NCBI RefSeq assembly: GCF_958295425.1
Contig: NC_081135.1
Coordinates: 22,080,180-22,144,179 of the forward strand
Reading direction: 5' to 3'
DNA: 64,000 bases
Source: Solea solea
Taxonomy: Eukaryota > Chordata > Actinopteri > Pleuronectiformes > Soleidae
Shown here: positions 1 to 11,754 of the stretch, piece by piece
How the letters are laid out: every line of letters starts with the position of its first letter
Position numbering within the stretch: the first letter of the stretch is position 1
Notes under the pieces: generated by a model
The model's input: only the letters and a program-made list of their open reading frames with translations
The model's database searches: none
What the model was told of the DNA's origin: nothing
Translations under genes and position numbers: made by a program

Positions 1-215
1 AATATTTCTGATTTTGTGTGATTCAGCAGGGTTTGTTAAAAGGAAGTAAATCTAATCTACTCTAACTTTTACTAACTTCGGTTCTTTCATGTACCGACCG
101 AAATGCTTCGATAGTACCCAGTATTGAAAAAAGTATCGTTCAGGAACCGGTATCAGAGAGAAGGTATCGGTATAGGCACTGGTATCGAACATTTTTGATT
201 GATACCCAGCCCTAC
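1..215 (-). mobile_element. hAT-like MITE fragment (ends at 215)
   Basis: Read on the minus strand the segment opens with TAGGGCTGGGTATCAAT and carries repeated GATACC/GGTATC blocks (for example at 144-188). That is the layout of a short non-autonomous hAT-type element common in teleosts. The other end is outside the window or too decayed to place. It lies in a myo16 intron, about 100 bp from the third coding exon's splice donor. Confidence 0.45.
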
Positions 216-311
216 ATTCATGCCCGTTGGTGGGTGTTGGTGTGTGTTGTGGTATTGTATAAAGCAGCCACCTTTATACACTGCACATCGCTGTTGACAT
301 GTGTTTCTCAC

Positions 312-455
312 CAGCAGTAGCAGTAGCACAACGTCCGCGTGGTCACATGCACACGCTACATGCAGGGCAGTCCACAGGTCTTCGTCCTGCAAGTTGACAT
401 TCAGGCCTCGCTCAATCAGCAACTCTGCCACAAACACGTTGTCATGTCGAGCACA
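312..455 (-). CDS. myo16: myo16 third coding exon (ankyrin)
   Basis: A 144-nt, 48-codon exon bounded by acceptor tctgtctttgcag and donor GTGAGAAAC. It encodes residues 103-150, starting [20 protein letters not shown] and ending [11 protein letters not shown], one full ankyrin repeat plus the start of the next. Both ends are on codon boundaries. The next exon would begin around the mammalian GANVLLQDVNG and is not in the window. Confidence 0.95.
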
Positions 456-1586
456 CTGCAAAGACAGAAGACTTTTTTATCATCAGTTGGCAGAAATGTT
501 AACTGCATTGTTAACATGAAATAGTTCACATAATTGGATTGGTGCATAACAACCTCTATGTAGTAGGGATGCATGATATTAGCGACCTGATATCAGTATC
601 AGCAGATATTGGCTTTAAAATGTATTATCAGAAATCTGCAAACACACCAAAGATCTGCCGATATGACTAATGACTATCACAGTAGGCTAAATAGACCACT
701 ACCTCCCTGACTTATATGCTGGCGCCCTCTACGGCTATTATTTGTTTATGTTTATTTATTTTGCTCAATGAAGAAAATTCATATCTTTCTTTAGATAGGG
801 AAATTATTCTCTGCATTTTGACCCATCCTAGAATTAGGAGCAGTGGGCTGTCACACTGAGTAGCACCCGGGGAGCATTGGGGGTTGGGTACCCCAGCTCT
901 TTTGGGCCAGGTGGGGATTTGAACCTGCGACCCTCCGGTTACAAGGCAAGTTCCCTTTCCACTTGGCCACAAGCTGCCCTACATTTACCTATACCTAAAT
1001 ACCTAAAATATCATGTTAATTGCACCTGCAGAGAGGACTAAATGACGAAAAACGTACTCCCGATATATATCGGCATATCCGATATTGCCAGAAGTCCAAT
1101 ACCATGCATCCCTACCACATAGAAAATGTAATGTATAGTGACAGGAGTTTTATGTGAACATGATTTGCTATGTAAATGCTTAATTCAGATAAAGGCAAAA
1201 TAACGGATCACTGGTGAAGTAAGATGAATGACAAACATCTTCATTCATGATCTTTCTCAGCTATTTGCAGTATTTCAGCACACTCTGTACTAAATAGCAG
1301 CACATGTGTATAAACCAGTACACATTAGGACTATTGTCATACAATTAGTGATCAACATGTGATCTGTCTTACCAAGTGTAGCAAGGATCCGTCAGAAGAA
1401 ACGGGACTGTTGGGGTCTGCTCCCTCCTTCAGGAGACGCAACACTGCAATGAAACAAACACGCGTGTTGTTTGTTGTAACACAGACACTCGGGGCATGTA
1501 AAACAGGCATCTACATACTTAGACACGACACACAAACACAGCATCCTATGACTGTCCTTGACATGTCATTGCACATCAGTATTTTA

Positions 1587-1628
<42 letters not shown>

Positions 1629-4600
1629 TCCAATGAACACACAATCCACTGACACACTGTCAAAGACTCAGTGAAGGTATTCAACATGTACAAAAAAAAC
1701 GACACTAAGCATTTCCAGAAAAATGTATTTTACACTTAGTAGCTGAAAACCTTTGCTGAAAGTCCTTGTCTGCAGAAGAAGCCGAAAGATAAGCGGAAGA
1801 AAAGGTGAAGTGGAAACTGAACAGTTGGAGGCTAAAGAAATGTGAGTATTTAGGGGTGTAATAATATACTGTAGCTGAAAGGGAAAATGATACCTAGAGG
1901 TTTACAGTATGTCCACTGAAAGGTGTACAACAGCAGCATAACTGTTTGACTCACAGCAACCAATATCATTTCAACCATAAGTGAAACCTTTGTGCGTCAG
2001 CTAGTAATTGATTTTATGCTGATAGATGTATCTGTGTATGAGTTTTCCTCCATCATAAGGCTAATGGTTGGGGAAATGGAGAGTGGGAAGTACTGTATGA
2101 GGCAAAATTACAAAAACAGTTGTTGGAGACATATGTGGAGTTACCATAGCAACCAGCTAGGAACTGGTAGAAAGAGTAAAAGAGACTAAATCAGAGAGGA
2201 CGTGGGGGATAACCTAAATAAGGTATAGCCTGACAGATTCAACAGGCATCACGAACATTCACCAGGATGCCCTACAAACAATGTAACCAGATTCATTTAG
2301 CAAAATGTGCACTGTTATTTTTTTTCGCATTGCATGCATTTGTTGAAGAAGCATGTTCTTTCGACATGATACAAGACTAAATGTACTTTTCTTCAGCTTC
2401 TCTTTTCGATCTTTCGGTTCAATGATATTCCATGCATTTGATAAAATCCCTGAAATGCAGCCTCCATGCTATGCCACTTTGAGAGGAATTGCCAGTTTTC
2501 TCCATCTAGCAACACTCTCCATGTACAGCATCATTCCCTGGCTCCATTCCTTGACATTCCCGTATGAGATTCTGTTCAAATCCCTCACTGTTATAAATGC
2601 CTCTGTCTCCTTTGTCCTTATCACACAGTCATAGCCACAAGAGGGACCGTCTCACCTCACTGCCCCATGTTTCTGAAATGAGCTTTGACATTTTTTACGA
2701 GTTGCAATCCTGATGGGGAAAAAAGGTACTGTACGTTTTCTCAATAATGTATAACTCTAAATGCAGATTATCTTATGATGAGTTCTGTGGGATGATCGAC
2801 CGTCTACTCGTTCAGAGACAATGTGATTTCATGAGATCCACGTGTTAAAAGTTGCTGCAGTGTATTTACAGCAAACGCACCGGGGTGTTATTGCGTTTGC
2901 ACATTACATGAAATGCCACCCCCTGATCTTGAAATTACAGTGTTTACTCAATTATTGTGTAAACAGCCTTCACGACAAAGAAAAAAAAAATAATATAACA
3001 TGAATAAGGTTCTCACGGTGCTTCCTCCTCAGAAAACCCAGCACACAGACTGTATAGGAAGATGCAATTCTTTTGTGAGCAGTAAAAGAGACTGAAAATA
3101 ATAAATGTGATTGAATTAGTTAACGTGGATTTGTGTGATTTTAAACACTGATTTCCCTCTTGGTTTTGCTATATCGAACAGACATACGATGTTTTGTCGA
3201 AAACAAAAACATCTACAATCAGCCTCTATGAAAACTCGTGTTTGAGTGTCTCACATCATTTGCCCCTTCTCAAATTAATCTGCAGAGAAGATGATGCGAT
3301 GAGTCATCAAAAAAAACCTGAGGTTTAAAATCCGTTGCAGAGTCAAAAGTCCCAGTATTCTGCCTGATGAGTCAATTAACTTCAAAGCGATCCCTGCTGT
3401 GTCAGACTGAAGGTTGTGTGTTTTTTTAAATTGGATTCCAGTAAAATCATAACATCCCTCTCTACCACCTCTGCAGGCCTACTGTAAAGGCCCCATTCTG
3501 TCAAAAACATGACAGGTGCTCTACATGCCTTTAGTCCCAGTATGCTGTACTGCAGAAAAATATCAATGCATTCCAAAACATTTGCATACCCCCTACTTCT
3601 CCTTCTCCCGTCGCCTCCTTCTTTGGTGTGTGTGTGTGTGTGTGTGTGTTTCACCATCTAAACAGATACACTCATCATATATACACCTAAAGTGGTAGTA
3701 AGAGTGCAACATGTTTTCTCCCACTGAAGAGATAAAGTGAGTGACTAATAAATAAAAGACAGCAGCACTACTTCTACTCTGAGTGGTGCATTGATTTTCA
3801 ACTTCAGCATTATGATTAAAAAAAACAAAAAACAAAAAAACATGCATCTGGAGAGTAGGATATCCTTTGACAAGACCTGTAGCGATAATAGTGAATGAAT
3901 GACAGCCCTCAATACTAAGGACAGACAAACAGAGCAGCAGGGCCATTTTGCTCTGTATTCAGAGGTATTTAGCGGTTTGCGTCAACTGCACAAAATACAT
4001 TTTCCCTGTTGCAGGTAATCAACTAAGAAGCTTTGCTGCAAGAACACAAAATGACTGTGTGTAAACAGTGTCTGATGCTAGACAGGCCACAGACACAATG
4101 CATATTGTATTTCAGCCACTGTGTGATTCAATTTAATCAACTGTGTCAGACAGAGTGCCCCCAAAAACACCACGAGGGACTGAAAGCTATTATTGTAACC
4201 TATGCCCTGCTTCACTTCCTCTGATTAGAATATGTGAGTCACTGTTCTATGCCTGCGGGACGGAGCAATGCACACTGATCGATAAGAGGAGGTAGGTATA
4301 CACCTGTATTTGTATCACATGTACGGCAATTACACTCTCATAACGCACTAGAACATCTCAAGGGTTTAAACCTCTGCATGCACGCAAACATTGGCACACA
4401 CACAACCCAGCACACACACAGCATACGTGCAGGGGAAACGTTGTGCAGAGACCTGGGCACAATCTGCAGCAGAAATGCTTCTGGGTTGGTTCTGATGGTG
4501 GACATTGGTAGGTGACTTGATTCATAATAATTCTGGCAAACACCACAAAGGACAGAATTTATTCTTTGGTGGGTATGAATGTCTTTCTCGGCCACTCGTC

Positions 4601-7600
4601 TGCAAACTTCAAAATAACCACCACGTTTGAGCAGGAGTAGCAAAGGTGTTACTGATAAAAGCCATTATTTGTTTGATTATTTACACCTGCTTCTCCTTGC
4701 GACCTGTCAAAAATGGCTGCTGTGAAAGGGGCCAATGTCATTATTCTATTGAAAATAAAAAAAATATATTGTGGGGTTTTGTGGAAAGGACAAAACAAAA
4801 CAGCTGCTGCCTTCTCACTGGTGTCTCATTGGGATGAAGTAAGGATATTGGCTTGGGAAAAGCAATTTCACCAAATGTCAAAATGCAAGTGAGCCAGACT
4901 TTTACTCGTGACAGATATGGAAGCACCTATATTGGTTATGTGCTATTACTATTTTTTCACCTTAAACCTACAATATCTTCTTAGCCCCTTTTCAATGTCT
5001 TCTTCTTCTTGTTTTTTTTATTTACCCACTGTGTTCTGCTCTTCCTTCCCTCCCTTTTTTCTGCACCCTACTTCGCTTTATTGTATTTCTTCATCTTATT
5101 TCCTGTGCAAGACAAGTGATGAGAAATACTTTCTTGGTCATTTTGTGTATGTGTGGGACTGGTATCTCTAATCACCTGCAGCAGGCTGAGTTTCTGCTCT
5201 TTCTATGGTGCTAATCCTCACACATATTCACTTAAAGAGCACTTTAATTAAAAACATGACAAATGTCCAACCACATTTATTTCCAATTCAAATTCTATCT
5301 CAACCTCTTCGATCCTGGTATTGTTTCCTCTCCAAGTCTCATTTGGCTCATCGGTCTCTTCATCTCTTAAGAACTTGATGAGTCACCATCAATAAATTGA
5401 ATTAATCACCAGTTACAGTAATTAAATAATCAAGTGGAGACATGAACAGTTAATAAATAAAAGCAATATTACAGATTGTTTTCAGTTTGTCTAATTTTCA
5501 AAATTCACAAAAGGATCCATGAGGTGAAGGTTTAACAATAATTCAGGAAAAATGAAACAATTACGAGGCAAGCGTGTTTTTCTAGTCGTCAAACTGATGT
5601 TGATATGATGACACGACTCAATTTGAATCAATGACATATTCTGTTTTTTCTATTGCAGCCAGATTTCTAGACAAAACACAGTCAGTAAATGAGTTGCAAC
5701 TACACAGTCCTTGTTCCTTTACACCAGATTAACCCAGAGGCTCTCAGAGTAACAAGTGCTGGTACACATATCCTCTTAAAATGCATCTTTAGCGAAAGAA
5801 AACGATCCAGAAATGTTCACACATTACTCTGGGGAGGGTCCTACCCTGAGGCACATTGCATCATTCTGTACCAAAAAAAAGAAAAGAAAGAATTCACTCA
5901 AGCGGCAATGGAGAGAATAACTGTTATCACTCAGAGCACCAGCACCACTGAGGAATGCTCGAAAACCATCATGAAAAGGGATTAGGGTGGTTTGGACAGA
6001 CGTGTGGGTCCTCACAAAGAGACAAGCAAAGAGTACAGCAGCAGGCCAACATGACATGAACAGACTATGAAGGTTTTAACATGGGTTAGGATTAGTTCTT
6101 GCAATAAACATCACCAAAAGGTGGAGGGGGGGGAATGTATAGGCCATAGTGGAGTTTGGGGTGATAGATGGACACCGGGGTAAGGATAGATATCAAGAAC
6201 TGGTATTTACTTGTGCCGGTTCCTTATTGGTCAGCACTGACATCAAGCGTCAAGTCAAACACTGCTGTGTCAGGTGATAATGTGTGCGTTGTCTATCCCA
6301 GCCATCATGTCAAAGATGGACACTTGACCTCATGGCTCTCCGCCACGCCACTACCTTCAGGTGTCTTCAGCACCAAATAATAGAGTCGCAATAAGAGCAC
6401 GGACAAGTGTCTGTGTTGTTAAGTAGTACCGTAATCAGTCCTGGCATTGACAAAAGCCAACTGAGATCCGATCTGATTCATAAGAAGCCAAGCAACCCTT
6501 GTTTGAGTCTGAGAGCAATGCCACACCAGCTGCTCCCACAGACCCCAGCTGAACCTCTTTGGCAGCCAGGGAGCAGAGATTAACACAGTGACCTGCAAAG
6601 ACTGCTTGTATGACTGACGCAGATACATTCAGACAGCTGGGTAAAAGGCTGGCAAATGACTGGCATAGACAAAAAAGAAAGACAGTGAAGTTAGTTGACT
6701 ATCAGAGGCCTTTAGAATGAAGTGTAAAGACATTTTTTTTGTCTGACTAACTGAGCCTGAAAATGTGAGTGTGTTTTTACTGGCAACCAGGCAGCAGTCT
6801 AGTCCCACTTAAACCAAAGGCCTGGCGCTTTGTCGAAAACAAAGACCTCATAGTCCTTTGCCTGATAAATGTGCACTACACATAAATACAATGACATGTT
6901 AAACACGTAATATTACAACAGTGACATTTTCATTTGTTCACTGAAACTGATAAAACAATGACATTTTAATGCTCCTCTGCATTTTGACTATTATTTTTCA
7001 GTCATTTGTATTCATAGAAAATATTGACCAGTGCAGCTCGTATTGACAAGCCATGTGCTTGAAACCAAATGTAATAATTTAAAGTGCTAATGTTTGCTCT
7101 GGTGCATGTTTATGTCAATTATTTATTAAATTGATTCATTTCGCTGCTGCTTGAATACTTTTGTATCCACTCCGATCCACACCACCACAGACTGAAAGAA
7201 TTCAGTGGGAAAATTAATTCAGACCAGTTATTTATTTACTATGTACAGTAGGTGTCAGAAAACAAAAGCAAACAGTTTTTTTTGTGTGCCAAGTCCTACA
7301 AAATAGGATAATGTGGAATTACTGTTTGCCCACAACCGCACTTAACATCAGACCTCATCACTGTTTTGTTGTTTTGTCTTTCAGATCTGTTTGTACCTGG
7401 ATAAAAGCTCCACTCTGTTCTCAAATGGCCTGCTGCCAACAGAACATATTATGTTACCTGTACTGTTCTGGTGCATGTTTGTGTGACTTGTCAGCAGACA
7501 AATATCTAGCAGGCAGCCCTCTTCCTCTTCCTCTTTTCTTTGTGTACCCTGAGACACACCCTCACACGCACCTTCTTTGTCGTCATGGCGAATAATGGCA

Positions 7601-7841
7601 TCCTGAATGACATCGGAGCGGTTGAAGCAGACATGGAGCTTCTTGTGGTGGGTGGACAGGGCTCGAACTTTGATTCCACCTTGCTGGCGCTGAAGACTCT
7701 TTTCCCGCTCATAGTACGCCCTTATTTGGTCACAGCGCATCCTCCTGACCAGCCGCTGGCGCTGGCCAATGGGAAGAGACTCCAGGAGACACTGGTCTAT
7801 CTCCATGTTCTGACGAAAGACATTACATAGCTGGAAACAAC
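312..7841 (-). CDS. myo16: myo16, unconventional myosin XVI, 5' part of gene (partial)
   Basis: Three consecutive coding exons, read right to left at 7572-7806, 1373-1443 and 312-455, join in frame into 150 residues that match the N-terminus of vertebrate myosin XVI (Myr8/NYAP3). Phases agree: the first exon ends one base into a codon, the second supplies the other two bases to make Val79, and later junctions fall on codon boundaries. The protein is a brain-enriched class XVI myosin; in mammals its N-terminal ankyrin repeats bind protein phosphatase 1 catalytic subunits, and its tail recruits PI3K and WAVE. The first ankyrin repeats are visible (residues about 65-150, with [20 protein letters not shown] and [20 protein letters not shown]). 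The rest of the ankyrin block, motor, IQ motif and tail lie beyond the left edge. The non-coding first exon(s) should lie at higher coordinates and were not identified with confidence. Confidence 0.93.
564..1114. mobile_element. hAT-like MITE with terminal inverted repeats, carrying a SINE-like insert
   Basis: The left end (TAGGGATGCATGATATT at 564) and the reverse complement of the right end (TAGGGATGCATGGTATT, ending 1114) form 17-bp terminal inverted repeats with one mismatch. The flanking 8-mers ctatgtag and ccacatag agree at 5 of 8 positions, all differences being transitions, which fits a decayed 8-bp target duplication. Internal ends carry GATATCAGTATC and CGATATATATCGGC repeats. It lies in a myo16 intron. 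Confidence 0.6.
745..980 (-). mobile_element. tRNA-derived SINE-like copy nested in the hAT-like MITE
   Basis: On the minus strand the segment starts GGGCAGCTTGTGGCCAAGTGG and continues to GGAGGGTCGCAGGTTCAAAT. These are pol III A-box-like (TGGCCAAGTGG) and B-box-like (GGTTCAAATCC) sequences at tRNA spacing, as in the head of a tRNA-derived SINE. The body runs toward an AT-rich end near 750. It is not a functional tRNA: the acceptor and anticodon stems do not fold correctly. Exact ends and target duplication are uncertain. Confidence 0.55.
1373..1443 (-). CDS. myo16: myo16 second coding exon (ankyrin)
   Basis: A 71-nt exon bounded by acceptor tttcattgcag and donor GTAAGACAG. With the carried-over G it encodes [14 protein letters not shown]...GSLLHL (residues 79-102), the first ankyrin-repeat helix pair. 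The mammalian counterpart also has [10 protein letters not shown] and GSLLHL. It is too short to stand out as an ORF. Confidence 0.93.
1589..1626. repeat. (TG)n microsatellite
   Basis: Perfect TG dinucleotide run of 38 bp in a myo16 intron. Confidence 0.97.
1627..7571. other. myo16 intron between first and second coding exons
   Basis: About 6.1 kb (1444-7571) of non-coding DNA between two myo16 exons; the part after the TG run is described here. It holds a short (GT)n run at 3626-3649, A-rich tracts, and no ORF with recognisable protein similarity on either strand. No further repeat family was recognised. Confidence 0.7.
7572..7841 (-). CDS. myo16: myo16 exon with start codon
   Basis: The exon begins after a good acceptor (cctctgtcacag) at 7841 and carries 35 nt of 5' UTR. 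Translation starts at the ATG at 7806-7804 ([12 protein letters not shown]), the start expected from mammalian MYO16. The ORF is open further upstream only because intron sequence happens to lack a stop. It encodes residues 1-78 and ends ..IIRHDDKE plus one base, followed by the donor GTGCGTGTG. Residues 12-35, rich in Arg and Gln, are close to the mammalian sequence. The expected RVxF phosphatase-docking site around residues 58-61 reads HVCF. Confidence 0.95.
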
Positions 7842-7919
7842 CTGTGACAGAGGAAAGATAGATCACGATAAAATTACACAGCTGCGTTCAATTAATAGAA
7901 AATGTCATTTATTAACAGT

Positions 7920-8345
7920 CAACAGTCTGCTCTCTGGCTCCTCTAGTGCTGTGGAATTTTCCACTCCCCCTGCCACACTCCCTCATCAGCTGAACCACCT
8001 CCACCTGTTGTTCCCAGCAGTGGCAAATTACCCTGGCAGCATATAAGCAGCTATAACCATGCATTCACTCTTTGCCAGATTGTCCTTGCCTCATGCCTGA
8101 CTCTCCAGCATTTCTTTGTGGGTGGATTTCCTGGTGCTTGCCCCTGACCTCTGCTCTTTGTCTCTGCCCTGGCAAACCCGAGAGCCTTCTGTCTTTGACC
8201 TTCAGCCCTGTCTATTCCCCCCCACAGAGTCTCTGCCTTCCTCTCTCGGCTGTAAGGGAGTTGCTAACCTCCCCGAAGCACTCACCAGCCTGACCCCAGT
8301 CCGAGCTCCCCTCACCCCAACTCTGCACTGCCCCCAAGAATGAAC
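7920..8345 (+). repeat. probable dispersed repeat upstream of myo16 exon
   Basis: Pyrimidine-rich, GC-elevated segment containing GCATATAAGCAGC followed by CTTTGCCAGATTGTCCTTGCC. This resembles a TATA-containing dispersed repeat seen in fish genomes. Several short overlapping ORFs here look like by-products of base composition. Family not determined; a solo LTR is one possibility. Confidence 0.35.
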
Positions 8346-9595
8346 AGTGTGAACTAACTTGCAACAGGCTGCTGAAGACTCTTTTCATGAAAGGTCATTA
8401 CAAACTGATCTTTTTGCCTAATTGTGCTGTATTTGGGTCCCATCACAACCTTCTGACATTGATACTATGCTTGTGAGACAAGGCTTGGTTTGGTTGATTA
8501 AAACCTCCTGGCAGAACTGCCTGGTTCTGTTTGGGCAGTCAGTCAGCATACTTATTGCAAAGGAGATGGCTGTGTTTGTTTAGCCCTGGGCTGATTTGAA
8601 CGAAGCATCACAATATTAAGTGTGGTATCTCTTCTCTCCAGTCCCAACAGAGCGTTGTGATTCTCCTGACTCTGCATAAACTCTCTGCCTCTCGGTGGAA
8701 CTTAGCCAAACAGATCAAATCATACGGCAGCTGTTAACCCATTGTGTATGCAGTAGGTGAGGTCAGAATTTGATTTACACTTAGATAGTGACACGCAATT
8801 TTACAAAGAATACATAATGTAATTGGTACTTTAATATGTGCAATCACTGCCAGCCCAGAGGACAAGCAAAATGTGCAGAAAAGTGTGTCTTGTATTTCCT
8901 TTCTGGCTCACCACCTCCCTTCCTCTTTTGCTTGTGCCATCTTAATACTGTATGTCATAGATTTTACAAACCAGAACGTGCACTGTCTTTGTTGCTCTCA
9001 TTGTTTGGTGTTCAGTTTGAACATGTCATTGATCTGCTTGGATGTGGCTCTCTCTCTCTCTCTCTTTCTCCTCTCTCTCCATTAGGGTGAGCACACAATG
9101 GTCTGTTTGTCAGATGTAAAAGTATCGTTAGGACTCGACTTTATCACCTCTCTTCATCTCTTTGAATATCAAAACAGTGACGTCAAAAAGGTATTTGATC
9201 TGTGCTTAAAAAATCAGGGGTGGAAAACAGCGCAACAATGAAAGACGTCCCAATAGTCCTCCAACGGATATGAACATCATCCTTTTTACAGTAGTAGGCT
9301 GTGTTGTGTTTGAACTAGATCTCTATCTAAAATAAACAAAGATATGCAGGCTGAGCACTGAGTCTTTATGTCTTTTTTTCTATTTGATATACTGTACACC
9401 TGCCTACTCCACCCGTGTTTTGTCACAAATACACAAACACACATCCTGCACAATAGACCAACGCCATCTGCTCTGGTTAGACATGCAAAGAGGGTCCTTT
9501 TGTACTGAGGTTGCAGACGGGGGGGGGGGGCATTTTCATACAGTTCATGCCAGGTGTCTTCTGTATTATATTTTTGGCACAGGGTTGAGCGCACA

Positions 9596-9596
<1 letters not shown>

Positions 9597-9633
<37 letters not shown>
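9597..9633. repeat. (AC)n microsatellite
   Basis: Perfect AC run of about 37 bp. Confidence 0.97.
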
Positions 9634-9636
<3 letters not shown>

Positions 9637-11720
9637 TTAGTCTGCCAGCTACTCTAATTTATTTTGTCATTCAATCTTGCAAGTGTCCAGCTTACTCTCA
9701 CATTTATTCACTCAACATTCTCTCCTCCTCCTCAGTGTCCTTGTTGGAGTAACTGCAGAGTGTAGTCGGTTCGTGATCATAGAAGACAATCACTGTACTA
9801 AAGTAGCTGCACTGATATGACTTGCCCTGACATACTGACACATACAGTACTTCACTGCAGGTACACACACACAGATTGTTAGCCTAAACTAATGTTAAAT
9901 ATGATTACACAGTGTAATGGTGGCAGGGAAACACCATCCACAATTATATTGGTCAACTATGAGCCTCGCTTTCACTTTGTTAATCTCTGGGATGGGCATG
10001 CACCCGGTATCCATCATGTTTTTCCATGCAGGGATTTTATTAAAGACACAATACAACACAAACTCTGAGGAAAAGTACCCATGTCCTGACCAATATCTTG
10101 CTACAGCTACTTCTTCAAATCAAGGACAAGAAGGTGGCCGGTTGCCTCTTACACATCATATGGGGTTAGATTAATCAAAAGAGTAGTCAGTTTTTCTTCT
10201 ATAATAACCGATGCATCAACATATTTAGGCTCTAAACAGAGGCTTCAGTGAAGCAGAAAATTGCCAGACTAAGAAACAAACTCAAAATTCAAAAGTCTCT
10301 TCTTTAACCAGCACTACCAGAAGTACAGTAAGTAAGTTGACTAAGGACCTTGTCCATTATACCACACAATATATAATAATGCTGACTATCATGTCATCTT
10401 TGTTCAGCCGCTCATACTTCACACTCTCATACGTCACCCACAAATGTTATGGGGGAAACATTTACACAGATGCTACAGATGCATCAGCGCATGTTGGACA
10501 TCACATAAAATGGCATAGCTTCAGTTATGCACAATCCATTGAGTATGTAGGCAGTAAATATATTTATTTATTTATTTATTTATTTAAATTAAATTAAATG
10601 TTTCAGGATGAGCTTTGTGCTTTTCAGATGAAATGTAATGTTTTGTAGCAAAAAACTGTAAATAAATATATGCAGGTCCATGACTTACTGTAGCTCATGA
10701 ATATCACATCTCATTTTCATTAAAATGTGCAAATACTACAGTTCATTTTGCTGAAAGATGATGAGACGACGTGTTGTCTGCGCTGAAAAGTCAAACACAC
10801 ACGACACTGACATTTGCTGCAGTGTCATGAACGCTCAGAACAGAGCGAAGGAATGTGAATAAGGACAGGGAGAGAACAGTAAGACTGAGTCAAACGGAAA
10901 ATAGGGCTGAATGGATCTCAGCAGAGATGGAGTGAATGGAGAGCGAGAGAGAGAGAAAGCGAGAGAGCGAGAGTGCAAGAGAGAGCGAGGGAGGGAGAGA
11001 GAGGTAGAAAGCAGTTGCTTTCTTCTGCCTTCCCATCTCCAGGTTATCAGCTATTGATTGAATGTGAAACATCACATACGGGTTCAGACTAATAACATTG
11101 AAAGCAGAGCAGGAGCACACAATTGACAACCAGTACACACACACACACAAATTGCGATCTGTAGACATCACGAACATGCAGGATGTAGATGCATGTATAA
11201 AGCCGGTAGAGATTTGTGGGTGGGAGAGTTAAGGAGAATCAAGGGGAGGTTTTATGACATGCTGCATCATACAACTCAGTTATGTATCCTCTCTTCTCTT
11301 TATTCCTCTTCATTTCTCTTTATTACGTGTTTGTTTTGCCGTTACCAGACAAATACCAGCATTACTCTCCCTTACTCTCTCGTTATGTGTCCGATCATGG
11401 CACCTCATACCACTTGGCTGCATTGTTCACATTCCTTTCCTCACCTCTGTTCCATTTCCCAATCCTGTCATTCCCTCCCTTTCCCCAGCACTCCTCCAAA
11501 TCACCGTCAGTTTTCTCCTCCATCTGTCCTCCTCCTATTGAAATGACTTTCCCTCTTTGTCAGTCTGTCATGAATATGCTAGACGCTCATGGGATCTCCA
11601 TCCTTGTGGCTCCATTTCATCTCTTTCCCTTCTGCTGCTATACAGTACCTGCCGCATTCACCGGTCAACTTCACACATCTGCAGCAGCTCTCTGCAGCAA
11701 GCTCACACACCCACTTACTG

Positions 11721-11754
<34 letters not shown>

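Noticed and set aside
712..972. ORF with [13 protein letters not shown] and a tRNA-like sequence
   Set aside because: It is the translated strand of a SINE copy. The A- and B-box words belong to the retroposon, not to a working tRNA gene.
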